Source: Nitrospira sp.
GTDB taxonomy: Bacteria; Nitrospirota; Nitrospiria; Nitrospirales; Nitrospiraceae
Assembly (NCBI GenBank): GCA_024330965.1
Contig: JANDJL010000012.1
Coordinates: forward strand, 1 to 64,000
DNA length: 64,000 nt
Direction of reading: 5' to 3'
Position 1 is the first letter of the stretch, and each line of letters opens with the position of its first letter. The notes below the pieces were generated by a model that worked only from the letters and a program-made list of their open reading frames with translations, did not search any database and was not told the DNA's origin. Both the position numbers and the translations under genes were made by a program. Below are positions 45,756-54,442 of the stretch, one piece after another.

Positions 45756-47106
45756 CCGTTCCGTGCGACGATGGGGGGGCTGGGTCTTCCTCTTTGGAGG
45801 GATGCTGTTCATGGATCCTTCGGTGACGCAGGCGCAAGTTCCCTATGGACCAGGGGGAGTTCCTTATCATGAAGCCTCTCCGCCTGGTGGTATTGAGGAG
45901 TTGGTTGCAAATATACGCCAACTCGGCCCGTTCCGAGTTGTTCCGACTCTGATGGTTTCGGAGCGATACGACAGCAATATTTTTGCCTTTCGTGGGGTTG
46001 GGGGCGGCCAACGGTCGGATTTTGTGACAGACGTGTTTCCCGGCGCCCGTGTCACCCATTCGAATGACTACCTGGATGGAACGCTGACAGGGCAAGCGAT
46101 TGCGAGCTTTTATGTCAACAACCCTGGATTAAATTACGTGGGAACACAAGGAAGTTTTACGACGATTTTGGACAAAATGTCTCAACGGGTCGTCCGAGGT
46201 CTTGGGCTCCGCATAAGTGGCACGGTTCTGTATTATCCAGAACAACCCTCATTTGTAGCTGCCCAGTCTCTGCAGTCGGATTTCATTCGTGGAATTCAGG
46301 CACGTCGTAATAACGCGATCAGCAATACCACCACGGTCCAGAGTTCTTATACGGTCAATCCGTCCATGCAGCTCAATGGTTCGTATTCGTTTCAGACCAT
46401 GCGGTTTTTGGGGCATACAAACTTGGGCGATGGGAGGCCGACCCTTCCGCTGTTTAACATGACGACTCATGGGGCAACTGGAGGGGTGGCCTATCTTGTT
46501 TCCCCCGATCATACGATAGGGATCACCTATGCCTTTCGGCAGATGATGTTCGGTTCACGTGTCGGCGATGGCGTGGTCGGCGAGTCTTTTGCGGGACGTT
46601 CCTTTGCCGTTCATGGCGTCAACGCCAACTGGAGAGGCGCGTTCGGCCGTGAGTGGAGTGCAAATATAGCTCCAGGTATTTCCTTCGCCAGCCAAGTGCC
46701 GGATAGGATTCTGTGGACCATCAATGCGAGCCTGACCTGGATGGGGCAAGGGAAATCCGCTAGCGTCTCGTTTAGTCGAGGATTGTATCCGAGTTTTTTT
46801 GGAGAAGCGGGCTTGCTTGCCAGCAACGTGGCCAGCGGGTCGGTGTCCTATCGGCTCTCTCAGAAATGGGAAGTATCGCTGGGGGCCAATTATGCTGTGA
46901 ACACGAGGGGTGGTACAGGAATCGGAACAGGTCGCTTGCGTTTTGAGTCGATCAATGTGAATGGAACAGTGCGATATGCCCTGTATCGAGGGATCTCAGC
47001 CGCACTGACCGGTAGCCACGGTGATTTTACGATCGAGCAAATGGGCACCACATTTAAATATGATCGCCAAGTCGGTGTGCTGACACTGACAGCAGAATGG
47101 GACTAG
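45742..47106 (+). CDS. Outer-membrane beta-barrel protein, exosortase/PEP-CTERM-locus type
   Basis: This 454-residue protein has a signal peptide (WVFLFGGMLFMDPSVTQAQ) and a body of alternating aromatic and polar strands typical of a beta barrel (VVPTLMVSERYDSNIFAFRG near the N-terminus, VSYRLSQKWEVSLGANYAV, final LTLTAEWD). It resembles the outer-membrane proteins that accompany exosortase-A EPS loci. The TTG at 45742 has GGGGGA five bases before it; the GTG at 45763 is another candidate. It probably forms the outer-membrane pore or acts with the two export proteins. Confidence 0.72.
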   Translation: MWCRDRSVRRWGGWVFLFGGMLFMDPSVTQAQVPYGPGGVPYHEASPPGGIEELVANIRQLGPFRVVPTLMVSERYDSNIFAFRGVGGGQRSDFVTDVFPGARVTHSNDYLDGTLTGQAIASFYVNNPGLNYVGTQGSFTTILDKMSQRVVRGLGLRISGTVLYYPEQPSFVAAQSLQSDFIRGIQARRNNAISNTTTVQSSYTVNPSMQLNGSYSFQTMRFLGHTNLGDGRPTLPLFNMTTHGATGGVAYLVSPDHTIGITYAFRQMMFGSRVGDGVVGESFAGRSFAVHGVNANWRGAFGREWSANIAPGISFASQVPDRILWTINASLTWMGQGKSASVSFSRGLYPSFFGEAGLLASNVASGSVSYRLSQKWEVSLGANYAVNTRGGTGIGTGRLRFESINVNGTVRYALYRGISAALTGSHGDFTIEQMGTTFKYDRQVGVLTLTAEWD

Positions 47107-47108
47107 GC

Positions 47109-49424
47109 ATGAATACACCGAGTGACCTGACCTTTACCGACTATCTTGACATCGCCCGGCGGCGGAAATGGATGATTCTGGTGACGGTCGTCGGATGCCT
47201 CGCCGCGTCCGCCGCGCTTTATGAGGTGTTGCCGAAGACCTATCGATCCACCACGACTATTCTCCTGGAAGGCTCGAAAATTCCTGAGAATTATGTCAAG
47301 ACCGGTGTTGAAGGCAAAGTCGATTCACGGCTCTACGCCGTTCAACAAATCGTGATGAGCCGGACGTTGCTGGCCAAGATCGGCGAGCAGTTCGGCTTGA
47401 TCACGCCGCAGATGTCGTCTTTTGAACGGGAGAGTGTGGTACAGGGCATGAGGCAACGGACTCAGGTGACCAAAATGCGGCTCGGGCATCTGAAAGGCCA
47501 AGATACGACGGAAGGCTTCACCTTGTCGTTTGACCATACGGATCCGGTCATCGCAATGAAAGTGGCAGAGGCGTTGGCTGCCCAATTCATTGAGCAGGAT
47601 TTGAAGCTGCGTGAGCAGGTGCTCGAAGGGGCATCGGAATTTCTCGATCAGGAACTGCGGCTGGCAGAAGCCAAACTCGAAGAACAAGAACAGGCGATCA
47701 GTGCCTTCCGAGCCAAATACATGGGAGAGTTGCCTCAACAAATGGAGGCCAACTTACGGACCCTCGATCGACTGCAGATGGATGTCATCGCAGCTCGAGA
47801 AAACGTTCAAGCGGCGAAAAACAAGGTCGAGCTGTTAGAGCAGCGCATCAAGGAAGCGTCCCTGGCGGCGGCTCAGGGTGTGATACAACCGACTACCTCC
47901 TCCCAGGGACAGCCACATGGCGGGGATCCCTTGCTGACGCGATTGGCCGAACTTGAGCGAAATCTTACCGCTTTGTCCACTGAATACCATGACAACTATC
48001 CCGATATCATCCTGCTGCGCAAGGAAATCGATGCCGTCAAGGCACAGTTGGCCCTCAAGTATGGGGTTGCCAAGGAAGAGGTTCAACAGGGATCTCCAAA
48101 GTTGGTTGATCCCATTGTCCTTGATCTCATGCGCCAGCGAGATGAAGCTGTCAAGGATCTAGAGGCACGACAAGAGCGGCTCCGTCGATTGCTTGAGCAG
48201 GTCAAAGACTATGAAGGGCGGGTCGAGCGAACGCCGATGCGGGAGCAGGAACTGAGCGTGTTGGTCCGAGACTATGACAACATGCAAAAGAACTATCAGG
48301 CTCTGCTCGATAAGCGGTTGAACGCCCGATTGGCTGAAAATCTTGAAAAACGGCAGAAGGGCGAACAGTTTCGGATTTTGGATCCAGCCAATCTTCCCAT
48401 TACGCCGGAGTCGCCCAAACAATACATGATCCTCTTGGGAGGTTTGGTTGTTGGCTGCGGCCTTGGAGGCGGAGCCGCCTTTGCCCTTGAGTTGTTCAGG
48501 CCGGCCTTTAGGCGTGTGGAACAGGTAGAAGGGCTATTGGGGGTTCCTATTCTTGCTGGAATCCCGTCGTTTGCCACGCTAATCGGCGCCGGCAAGAAAT
48601 CCCTTACCGGGCCGGCTCCGGCGATCGAGGAGAAAAAGAGGTCTCGCCTGCTGGGATATCTCAAAAGAGGGCGTGATCGGGAGCTCGCCACTCCTCAAGT
48701 GGGAGAGAACCTGATTCCATCCGCCATTTCTTGGAATCTTGTGGCCAAATGGTGGCCGGATTCTATGATCTCTGAGCAATATCGGGTGGCTGCGACAAGA
48801 CTCGCCTTGATGTCAAGAGAACATGATCATCCCGTGGCATTGGTAACCAGCTCCGTGCTTGGGGAGGGAAAAAGTACGACCACGGTCAATCTTGGATACA
48901 CCTTTGCCCATGCGCTGGATAAGCGAACGCTGATCATCGATTGCGATTTTAAGCGTCCCTCTGTGAGCAGGTATCTCGGAAAACCTTATGCCCCCGGATT
49001 AAGCGATTACTGGAGTGGAACCTGTTCCATTGAAGCGTGTATTCACCAGATTGAGGAGGGGCCTCTTTGGGTGTTGCCGGCCGGAACGGAGAGCCATCGG
49101 GTCTTTGAATTGTCAAAAGTTCGTGAGCTAGAACAACTCCTCGATCAATTAAAGCCGCGTTTCGATCAGATTTTCCTCGACACCCCGCCGGTGTTTCCCC
49201 TTGCGGATCTCAATTTCTTGTCGCGGCTGGCGGATGTGATGGTGTTCGTGATCATGGCGGGAAAGACAGGCCGTGACGTTGTCGAAACCGCGTTCAAAGC
49301 GCTGCGCCCTCAATGCAAGGTGGGAATCATTCTTGCGGGCGTGGAATCGACGAGCATGCCGTATTATCACTATTACCATCATAGTGAAGAGCGCCCTGTG
49401 CCTCGATATGCCGCGAGACGGTAG
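47109..49424 (+). CDS. Fused polysaccharide chain-length determinant / tyrosine autokinase
   Basis: This 771-residue inner-membrane protein joins a Wzz co-polymerase domain (TM at about 20-40 and 425-450, coiled coil between) to a cytoplasmic BY-kinase domain. The kinase has Walker A SSVLGEGKSTTTVNLG (about 579-594), Walker A' LIIDCDFKRPS and Walker B QIFLDTPPVF (about 687-696). A C-terminal tyrosine cluster (PYYHYYHH, about 750-757) is the expected autophosphorylation site. In many exosortase-A loci the two functions are on separate genes (EpsF and EpsG types). The ATG at 47109 is preferred over one four codons earlier. Confidence 0.9.
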   Translation: MNTPSDLTFTDYLDIARRRKWMILVTVVGCLAASAALYEVLPKTYRSTTTILLEGSKIPENYVKTGVEGKVDSRLYAVQQIVMSRTLLAKIGEQFGLITPQMSSFERESVVQGMRQRTQVTKMRLGHLKGQDTTEGFTLSFDHTDPVIAMKVAEALAAQFIEQDLKLREQVLEGASEFLDQELRLAEAKLEEQEQAISAFRAKYMGELPQQMEANLRTLDRLQMDVIAARENVQAAKNKVELLEQRIKEASLAAAQGVIQPTTSSQGQPHGGDPLLTRLAELERNLTALSTEYHDNYPDIILLRKEIDAVKAQLALKYGVAKEEVQQGSPKLVDPIVLDLMRQRDEAVKDLEARQERLRRLLEQVKDYEGRVERTPMREQELSVLVRDYDNMQKNYQALLDKRLNARLAENLEKRQKGEQFRILDPANLPITPESPKQYMILLGGLVVGCGLGGGAAFALELFRPAFRRVEQVEGLLGVPILAGIPSFATLIGAGKKSLTGPAPAIEEKKRSRLLGYLKRGRDRELATPQVGENLIPSAISWNLVAKWWPDSMISEQYRVAATRLALMSREHDHPVALVTSSVLGEGKSTTTVNLGYTFAHALDKRTLIIDCDFKRPSVSRYLGKPYAPGLSDYWSGTCSIEACIHQIEEGPLWVLPAGTESHRVFELSKVRELEQLLDQLKPRFDQIFLDTPPVFPLADLNFLSRLADVMVFVIMAGKTGRDVVETAFKALRPQCKVGIILAGVESTSMPYYHYYHHSEERPVPRYAARR

Positions 49425-49426
49425 AG

Positions 49427-50479
49427 ATGGAAAAGACGATCGCTCCTGTCCTAGTCAAGCCGAATAAAGAGCAGGATTACGCGTCCGGCTTGGATTTGTT
49501 CAAGCGGCGAGTCGTTCTTCTCGGCTGTGGCCAGCTCGCGGTGGAGTTGTATCGGGTTCTGGCGGAGAAGCGATGGACAAATCTGCAAGTCATAGGGGTG
49601 GTTGACCAAAATCCACCCCAGGCGGCCGATTCTTTTCCTGTCAAGGATCTGCAAGTGCTGGGGAGTTGCGAGGACCTCCGCGGGATCGTAGAAGAGTTTG
49701 CGGTCAACATGATCGTCGTGTGTATGGAGGACAGAAGAGCGGGATTACCGGTGCATGCGCTTCTTGATCTGAAAGCACGAGGGATCGAGGTCATCGATGG
49801 GCATCAGATGTTCGAGGAGGTATCGGGTCGCCTCTCAATCGACCAGCTTCGCCCGAGCGCGCTTATTTTTTCAACTGGCTTTAAACGAAGAGCGCCGACG
49901 AAAGTATTGAAACGAACGGTTGATTTGACGGTGTCTGTGCTTGGTTTGGCGATCCTGGCTCCGGTTTTGTGTATCATCGCTCTTCTGATCAAACTGGATT
50001 CTCCTGGTCCGATTTTTTACCGCCAGATGCGTGTCGGATTAGGCGGTCAGCCGTTTATGATGTGGAAGTTTCGGTCGATGTACCAGGAGGCGGAGCGCCA
50101 CGGACCTCGGTGGGCCGAGAAAAACGACGCACGGGTGTCGAGAGTCGGTCGAATTCTTCGTAAGTTTCGTTTGGACGAAATCCCGCAGCTTTATAACGTG
50201 ATACGAGGCGAAATGAGTCTGGTTGGACCTCGCCCCGAACGTCCGGTCTTCGTCAACGAGCTGAGAAAAAGTATCCCCTATTACGATATCAGGCATACAG
50301 TGAGACCGGGGCTGACTGGGTGGGCGCAAACACAGTTTCAGTATGGCGCAAGTGCTGAAGATGCACATGCGAAGTTGCAGTATGACCTCTATTACGTCAA
50401 GAACATGACCTTCGCACTGGACCTTCGGATCATGCTTGAGACGATCCGAGTCGTTCTGCTTGGCGAAGGGGCACGCTGA
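49427..50479 (+). CDS. Initiating glycosyl-1-phosphate transferase (EpsB type)
   Basis: It transfers the first sugar phosphate to undecaprenyl phosphate to begin EPS repeat-unit synthesis. The N-terminal Rossmann-like domain (VVLLGCGQLAVELYRVLAEK) is followed by a membrane segment (LGLAILAPVLCIIALLIKLD) and the bacterial sugar transferase core: SPGPIFYRQMRVGLGGQPF, WKFRSMY, RKFRLDEIPQLYNVIRGEMS, LVGPRPERP and RPGLTGWAQ. The 350 residues are shorter than WcaJ-type enzymes with four extra helices, because those helices are missing. It resembles the exosortase-system-associated type. Confidence 0.9.
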   Translation: MEKTIAPVLVKPNKEQDYASGLDLFKRRVVLLGCGQLAVELYRVLAEKRWTNLQVIGVVDQNPPQAADSFPVKDLQVLGSCEDLRGIVEEFAVNMIVVCMEDRRAGLPVHALLDLKARGIEVIDGHQMFEEVSGRLSIDQLRPSALIFSTGFKRRAPTKVLKRTVDLTVSVLGLAILAPVLCIIALLIKLDSPGPIFYRQMRVGLGGQPFMMWKFRSMYQEAERHGPRWAEKNDARVSRVGRILRKFRLDEIPQLYNVIRGEMSLVGPRPERPVFVNELRKSIPYYDIRHTVRPGLTGWAQTQFQYGASAEDAHAKLQYDLYYVKNMTFALDLRIMLETIRVVLLGEGAR

Positions 50480-50481
50480 GC

Positions 50482-51471
50482 ATGGGGACCGCGATGTCTG
50501 AAGCGATGAGATCCGGCATGGTGAGGGATGGTCGAGCAGGAAAAGGACTGCATGCGCTGTCGTTCGACGTTGAAGAACACTTTCAGGTGTCCGCCTTCTG
50601 GTCCAATGAAAGAAGGAGCCAATGGGATAATTACGAGAGCCGCGTCGAGCGGAATGTAGAGAAGATCCTGGGAATACTCGCCTCTCGTGGCGTACAGGCT
50701 ACCTTTTTCGTATTAGGGTGGGTCGCTCAGCGGCATCGAGAGTTGGTGAAAACCATCGTTGATCAGGGACACGAGCTTGCTTCGCATGGGTTCGGACACG
50801 AAATGATCACCGCGCAGCATCCGGCTCAGTTTCGTGATGACGTGCGGAAAAGCAAGCAATTGCTCGAGGATATTGGCGGAGTTCCTGTCTATGGATACCG
50901 AGCTCCGTCCTTCACCATTGTTTCCCGCACTCGGTGGGCGCTTCCGATCCTTGTCGAAGAAGGCTATCGCTATGACTCAAGCATCTTTCCCATCCGGCAT
51001 GATCGGTATGGCATGCCGGGAGCTCTGCCGCACTGTCATCGACTAGAAACGGAGAGCGGGCCATTATGGGAGGTGCCTCCTTCCACCTTGAAAGTAGGAT
51101 CGGTCCTCATTCCGATCGCGGGAGGAGGGTATTTTCGGCTGTTTCCTTATCCAATGTTGCGTCAGTTGTTGGACCGTGCTGTGGCGGAGGGGCATCCTCT
51201 GGTCATGTATTTCCATCCCTGGGAACTGGATCCCGAACAGCCTCGGATGACCGGCTCGTGGCTTTCAACCTTTCGCCATTATTTGAATTTGAACAAGACC
51301 GAAAGGCGATTGAAGCGGCTCCTGTCTGATTTTCGATTCACGACGATTCAAAATGCGGTGGAGGAGGTTGGGCGGGCCTGTAATGGCGAGGGCGATCTCG
51401 TCGGCACAACGAGCGTTAATGTTCAACGTCATGCAAGCCGATATGTAACGGTGGGAGACGGTCATGTCTGA
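50482..51471 (+). CDS. Polysaccharide deacetylase, exosortase-A-locus type
   Basis: It is a metal-dependent NodB-fold deacetylase of N-acetylated glycans. ALSFDVEEHFQVSAFW carries the first Asp-Asp/Glu pair, GHELASHGFGHEMI the two metal His, GYRAPSFTI the Arg, and VMYFHPWELDPEQPRM the C-terminal DUF3473-type end found in exosortase-associated members. The 329-residue protein has no signal peptide in view, so it may act on lipid-linked intermediates at the cytoplasmic side, or the N-terminus may be misplaced. It overlaps the next gene by 8 bases. Confidence 0.88.
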   Translation: MGTAMSEAMRSGMVRDGRAGKGLHALSFDVEEHFQVSAFWSNERRSQWDNYESRVERNVEKILGILASRGVQATFFVLGWVAQRHRELVKTIVDQGHELASHGFGHEMITAQHPAQFRDDVRKSKQLLEDIGGVPVYGYRAPSFTIVSRTRWALPILVEEGYRYDSSIFPIRHDRYGMPGALPHCHRLETESGPLWEVPPSTLKVGSVLIPIAGGGYFRLFPYPMLRQLLDRAVAEGHPLVMYFHPWELDPEQPRMTGSWLSTFRHYLNLNKTERRLKRLLSDFRFTTIQNAVEEVGRACNGEGDLVGTTSVNVQRHASRYVTVGDGHV

Positions 51472-51970
51472 ACAGGTCGAGGCCGAGTGGTACGTGGTCC
51501 GTACGAAACCTCATCAGGAAGCTGTGGCCGAATCGAGCCTGTTGCGGGGTGGCATCGAGGCTGTCTGCCCACGCATCAAGGAGCGGCGGGTGATTCGAAG
51601 AAAGATCCAACTGGTGATTGGCCCGCTCTTCCCCGGCTACCTGTTTGCTAAGTCCCATCCTTCACAATGGCGGATGATTCAGTATGCCAGAGGGGTGCGC
51701 CAGTTGGTTTCTTTTGGAGCCGGTCCGGTCATTGTCAGTCCGGAAATCATGGAAGAGATTTTCCGAAGACTCCAGAGAGGCGTCGTGGTGCCAGAGTCCA
51801 CGACATTTACTCGCGGCTCGGTGGTTCGGATTACGGAAGGCCCGTTACAAGGGATCGAGGCCGTGTTTGAGCGGGAGCTTTCCGGGCAGCAGCGGGCGAT
51901 GTTGTTATTGAAAATGTTGGCCAGTCAAGTTCGTGTAGTGCTGGATTTGCGCTCCATTGTGAATGCCTGA
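51464..51970 (+). CDS. NusG paralogue, RfaH/LoaP-like antiterminator
   Basis: This 168-residue protein has the NGN domain (EWYVVRTKPHQEAVAESSL, PLFPGYLFAKSHPSQWRMIQ, YARGVRQLVSFGAGPVIVS) and a KOW domain at the end (RGSVVRITEGPLQGIEAVFE). Specialised NusG paralogues such as RfaH and LoaP are encoded in or near long polysaccharide operons and prevent premature termination. This one is encoded inside the EPS locus and followed by a 255-base leader that contains an ops-like element, which makes it a probable local RfaH analogue. Whether it has the RfaH-type fold switch cannot be judged. Confidence 0.88.
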   Translation: MSEQVEAEWYVVRTKPHQEAVAESSLLRGGIEAVCPRIKERRVIRRKIQLVIGPLFPGYLFAKSHPSQWRMIQYARGVRQLVSFGAGPVIVSPEIMEEIFRRLQRGVVVPESTTFTRGSVVRITEGPLQGIEAVFERELSGQQRAMLLLKMLASQVRVVLDLRSIVNA

Positions 51971-52072
51971 TCAGACATGAACTTTTGTTGCTGGACAACT
52001 TCCAGGCGGGGCGCTGCACGGGGAGGGTGAGAAGTACCCGGTCGCGTCGTCGCGTCGTCGACCTTCCAGATT

Positions 52073-52087
52073 GGACATGATGTGTCC
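52073..52087 (+). promoter_or_regulatory. Hairpin in the leader before the ops-like site
   Basis: GGACA (52073-52077) and TGTCC (52083-52087) pair around TGATG. A short RNA hairpin 65 bases before the ops-like element could act as a pause or as a protein-binding site. It is a short repeat and could be chance. Confidence 0.25.
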
Positions 52088-52152
52088 GAGAAGTGTCGAT
52101 GGTAATGAGACAAAAGAAGATGAGAACGTCGCACCGGTACTTGCACCGGAAG

Positions 52153-52164
52153 GGCGGTAGCCTG
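52153..52164 (+). promoter_or_regulatory. ops-like element (RfaH/NusG-paralogue recruitment site)
   Basis: GGCGGTAGCCTG matches the E. coli ops element GGCGGTAGCGTG at 11 of 12 positions. The hairpin core GC-GGTA-GC with the exposed T is intact; the one change lies outside it. The element stands 62 bases before the amidotransferase start, on the transcribed-sense strand, and directly after a NusG/RfaH paralogue gene. It is followed by a T-rich stretch as in JUMPstart regions. One such match is not rare over 64 kb, but in this 255-base leader it is unlikely by chance. Confidence 0.7.
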
Positions 52165-52225
52165 TGTTTTCTCGGGCTGTCTGGCCCCCCAATCATGGTG
52201 GTACCGAGTCTTAACTGAAGATCCT

Positions 52226-54169
52226 ATGTGTGGCATCGCCGGATTTATAACACGAGAGGGGGCATTCCTTGACAGAGACATGCTCCACCGCATGATTCAC
52301 TTGGTGAATCATCGAGGTCCGGACGCTGTTGGATTCTATGTGGCTGGATCAGTGGGGTTGGGGCATGCGAGGCTGAGCATCATTGATCTCGATGGAGGAG
52401 CTCAGCCAATGGCGAACGAGGACCAAAGTCTATGGATTACGTTCAACGGCGAAATCTTTAACTATGTCGAATTGCGAAACGAGCTGATCAAAAAAGGCTA
52501 TCGGTTCAGAACCCAGTCCGATACGGAAGTCATCCTTCATTTGTATGAAGAGAAGGGCGATGCTTGTGTGCGGGACCTCAATGGACAGTGGGCGTTTGCC
52601 ATTTGGGATCCTAAACGGGAACGGTTGTTTCTGTCTCGCGACAGGCTGGGCGTCCGTCCCCTCTTCTATGCAAGAATGAAAGAGGGGTTTGGATTCGCAT
52701 CCGAGATCAAGTCCTTACTGGCTATCCCGTCGTTGCCGCGAGAGATCGATCCTCTTGCGTTGGACCAGATCTTCACTTTCTGGGTGACGATACCTCCGAC
52801 CACAATGTTTGCGGGAATCTCAGAGCTTCCTCCCGGTCATTGCTTGACCCTGCAAGAGGGGAAGATCGACATCACTCCTTATTGGACCCTGGATTACGAT
52901 GGCGATGCCCGCATCAAAGGCGAGAAGGAAGCTCGGGAGGAATTACTTGCGTTGCTCATCGACGCGATACGTCTTCGATTACGATCGGATGTGCCGGTTG
53001 GTGCCTATCTGAGCGGTGGGCTGGATTCGACCGTGATTGCCGCCCTCATCAAGAAGCTCGGCGTCACGCATTTGAAAACCTTTTCCGTGGCGTTCGAGGA
53101 TAAGGCGTTTGACGAGAGCCCCTTTCAGGAAGAAGCCAGCCGATTTCTCGGCACCGACCATCAAACCATTGTGTGTCGACCGAGCGACATCGGACGGGTA
53201 TTTCCTGAAGTGATCTGGCATACAGAGACACCGATAGTTCGGGCCGCGCCAGCGCCGTTGTTTCTCTTATCCAAGTTGGTTCGGGAACAGGGGTATAAGG
53301 TGGTGTTGACCGGCGAGGGATCCGATGAAGTCTTGGGCGGGTATGACATTTTTAAGGAGGCTAAGATTCGCCGATTTTGGGCCAAGCAACCGCAGTCGAA
53401 GTTTCGCCCCCTCCTCCTCCGCAGGCTCTACCCCTATATGAAGAATCTTCAAGCACAATCCGACGCGTATCTCCGCGCGTTTTTCCATGTGCGCAAAGAG
53501 GAGATCAACAGTCCGTTTTTCTCCCATCTCCCCCGCTGGGAGATGACATCCAAACTGAAATTGTTCTTTTCGCGAGAGATGAAAGAGCGCATAGGGAGCC
53601 CCGAACCCTTACGGCAACTAGAAAAGCGCTTGCCATGCGGCTATGGCCAATGGGAACCGTTCGCCCAATCTCAATATCTCGAAACCGCCTACCTTCTACC
53701 CGGCTATATTTTGTCGTCACAGGGGGATCGAATGGCCATGGCTCATTCGGTCGAAGGGCGCTTTCCCTTTTTGGATTATCGCGTCGTCCAATTCGCCGCA
53801 CGGTTGCCCTCTCGGCTCAAGATGAGGGTGCTAAACGAAAAATACCTGTTGAAACAGGCTGCCGTCTCGTTGATCCCTGACACGATCCGAAAGAGACACA
53901 AGCAGCCCTATCGGGCTCCTGATAGTCAAAGTTTTCTTGTGCCTGGTCGTCCTCAAGTGATGGTGGATTATGCCGAAGAGGCATTGAGCCCTCAGGCGAT
54001 CAGAGAGGCCGGTCTCTTTGATCCGGACAGGGTTGGAAAGTTGGTGGAAAAAGTTCGGGCTGGACAAGCGATTGGTGTCAAGGACAACATGGCCTTTGTC
54101 GGGATCCTGTCAGCACAGTTGGTGGTGGATCGGTTCATCAAGCACTTTCCGAGGGAGTACACACGATGA
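52226..54169 (+). CDS. Asparagine-synthase-type amidotransferase of EPS locus
   Basis: This is a glutamine-dependent amidotransferase of 647 residues. The Ntn glutaminase domain starts MCGIAGFI with Cys2 and has HRGPDAVGFY and LGHARLSIIDLDGGAQP. The synthetase domain has the ATP-binding SGGLDSTVIAALI and a TGEGSDEVLGGYD motif. It resembles the exosortase-A-associated amidotransferase, for which the substrate is unknown; a sugar carboxylate or another acid in the EPS pathway is more likely than free aspartate. First gene after the ops-like element; it overlaps the acyl carrier gene by four bases. Confidence 0.9.
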   Translation: MCGIAGFITREGAFLDRDMLHRMIHLVNHRGPDAVGFYVAGSVGLGHARLSIIDLDGGAQPMANEDQSLWITFNGEIFNYVELRNELIKKGYRFRTQSDTEVILHLYEEKGDACVRDLNGQWAFAIWDPKRERLFLSRDRLGVRPLFYARMKEGFGFASEIKSLLAIPSLPREIDPLALDQIFTFWVTIPPTTMFAGISELPPGHCLTLQEGKIDITPYWTLDYDGDARIKGEKEAREELLALLIDAIRLRLRSDVPVGAYLSGGLDSTVIAALIKKLGVTHLKTFSVAFEDKAFDESPFQEEASRFLGTDHQTIVCRPSDIGRVFPEVIWHTETPIVRAAPAPLFLLSKLVREQGYKVVLTGEGSDEVLGGYDIFKEAKIRRFWAKQPQSKFRPLLLRRLYPYMKNLQAQSDAYLRAFFHVRKEEINSPFFSHLPRWEMTSKLKLFFSREMKERIGSPEPLRQLEKRLPCGYGQWEPFAQSQYLETAYLLPGYILSSQGDRMAMAHSVEGRFPFLDYRVVQFAARLPSRLKMRVLNEKYLLKQAAVSLIPDTIRKRHKQPYRAPDSQSFLVPGRPQVMVDYAEEALSPQAIREAGLFDPDRVGKLVEKVRAGQAIGVKDNMAFVGILSAQLVVDRFIKHFPREYTR

Positions 54170-54435
54170 CGTCAATTGAGGCTCAAGTGCGGCAGTATGT
54201 GACGGATCGGTTGCTGTTCGGGCGGTCGGATGTCGTGGTTGACGGAGAGACGTCTTTCTTGGAATCGGGGCTCATTGATTCGACCGGCGTGTTGGAGTTA
54301 GTGGCCTTTCTCGAGGAGTGCTTCCGCATCAAAGTTGAAGATGAGGACCTGGTTCCCGCCAATCTTGACTCGGTCAACGCACTAGTGAAATTTATCGAGT
54401 CCAAGTCGGCCAACCTGATCAATACCTCCTCCTAA
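54166..54435 (+). CDS. Acyl carrier protein
   Basis: This 89-residue four-helix carrier has Ser39 in ESGLIDSTGVLEL as the site for 4'-phosphopantetheine (D-S-T in place of the common D-S-L). Acidic helix II and III are visible (FLEECFRIKVEDEDLVPANL). It is a stand-alone carrier between the amidotransferase and the double AMP-ligase, so it probably receives an activated acid from the ligase. It starts inside the preceding stop. Confidence 0.87.
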   Translation: MTSIEAQVRQYVTDRLLFGRSDVVVDGETSFLESGLIDSTGVLELVAFLEECFRIKVEDEDLVPANLDSVNALVKFIESKSANLINTSS

Positions 54436-54442
54436 GTAAGCA

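Larger units (their letters stand above)
51971..52225 (+). other. Leader between NusG paralogue and amidotransferase gene
   Basis: This 255-base gap within the EPS locus is the longest in the region and has no credible gene. It contains a hairpin (52073-52087), a short repeat of GTCGCGTC (from 52041), a direct repeat of GCACCGG (52131-52137 and 52143-52149) and an ops-like element (52153-52164). No clear promoter or terminator is seen. The most natural reading is a transcribed leader that links the two halves of the locus. Confidence 0.55.
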
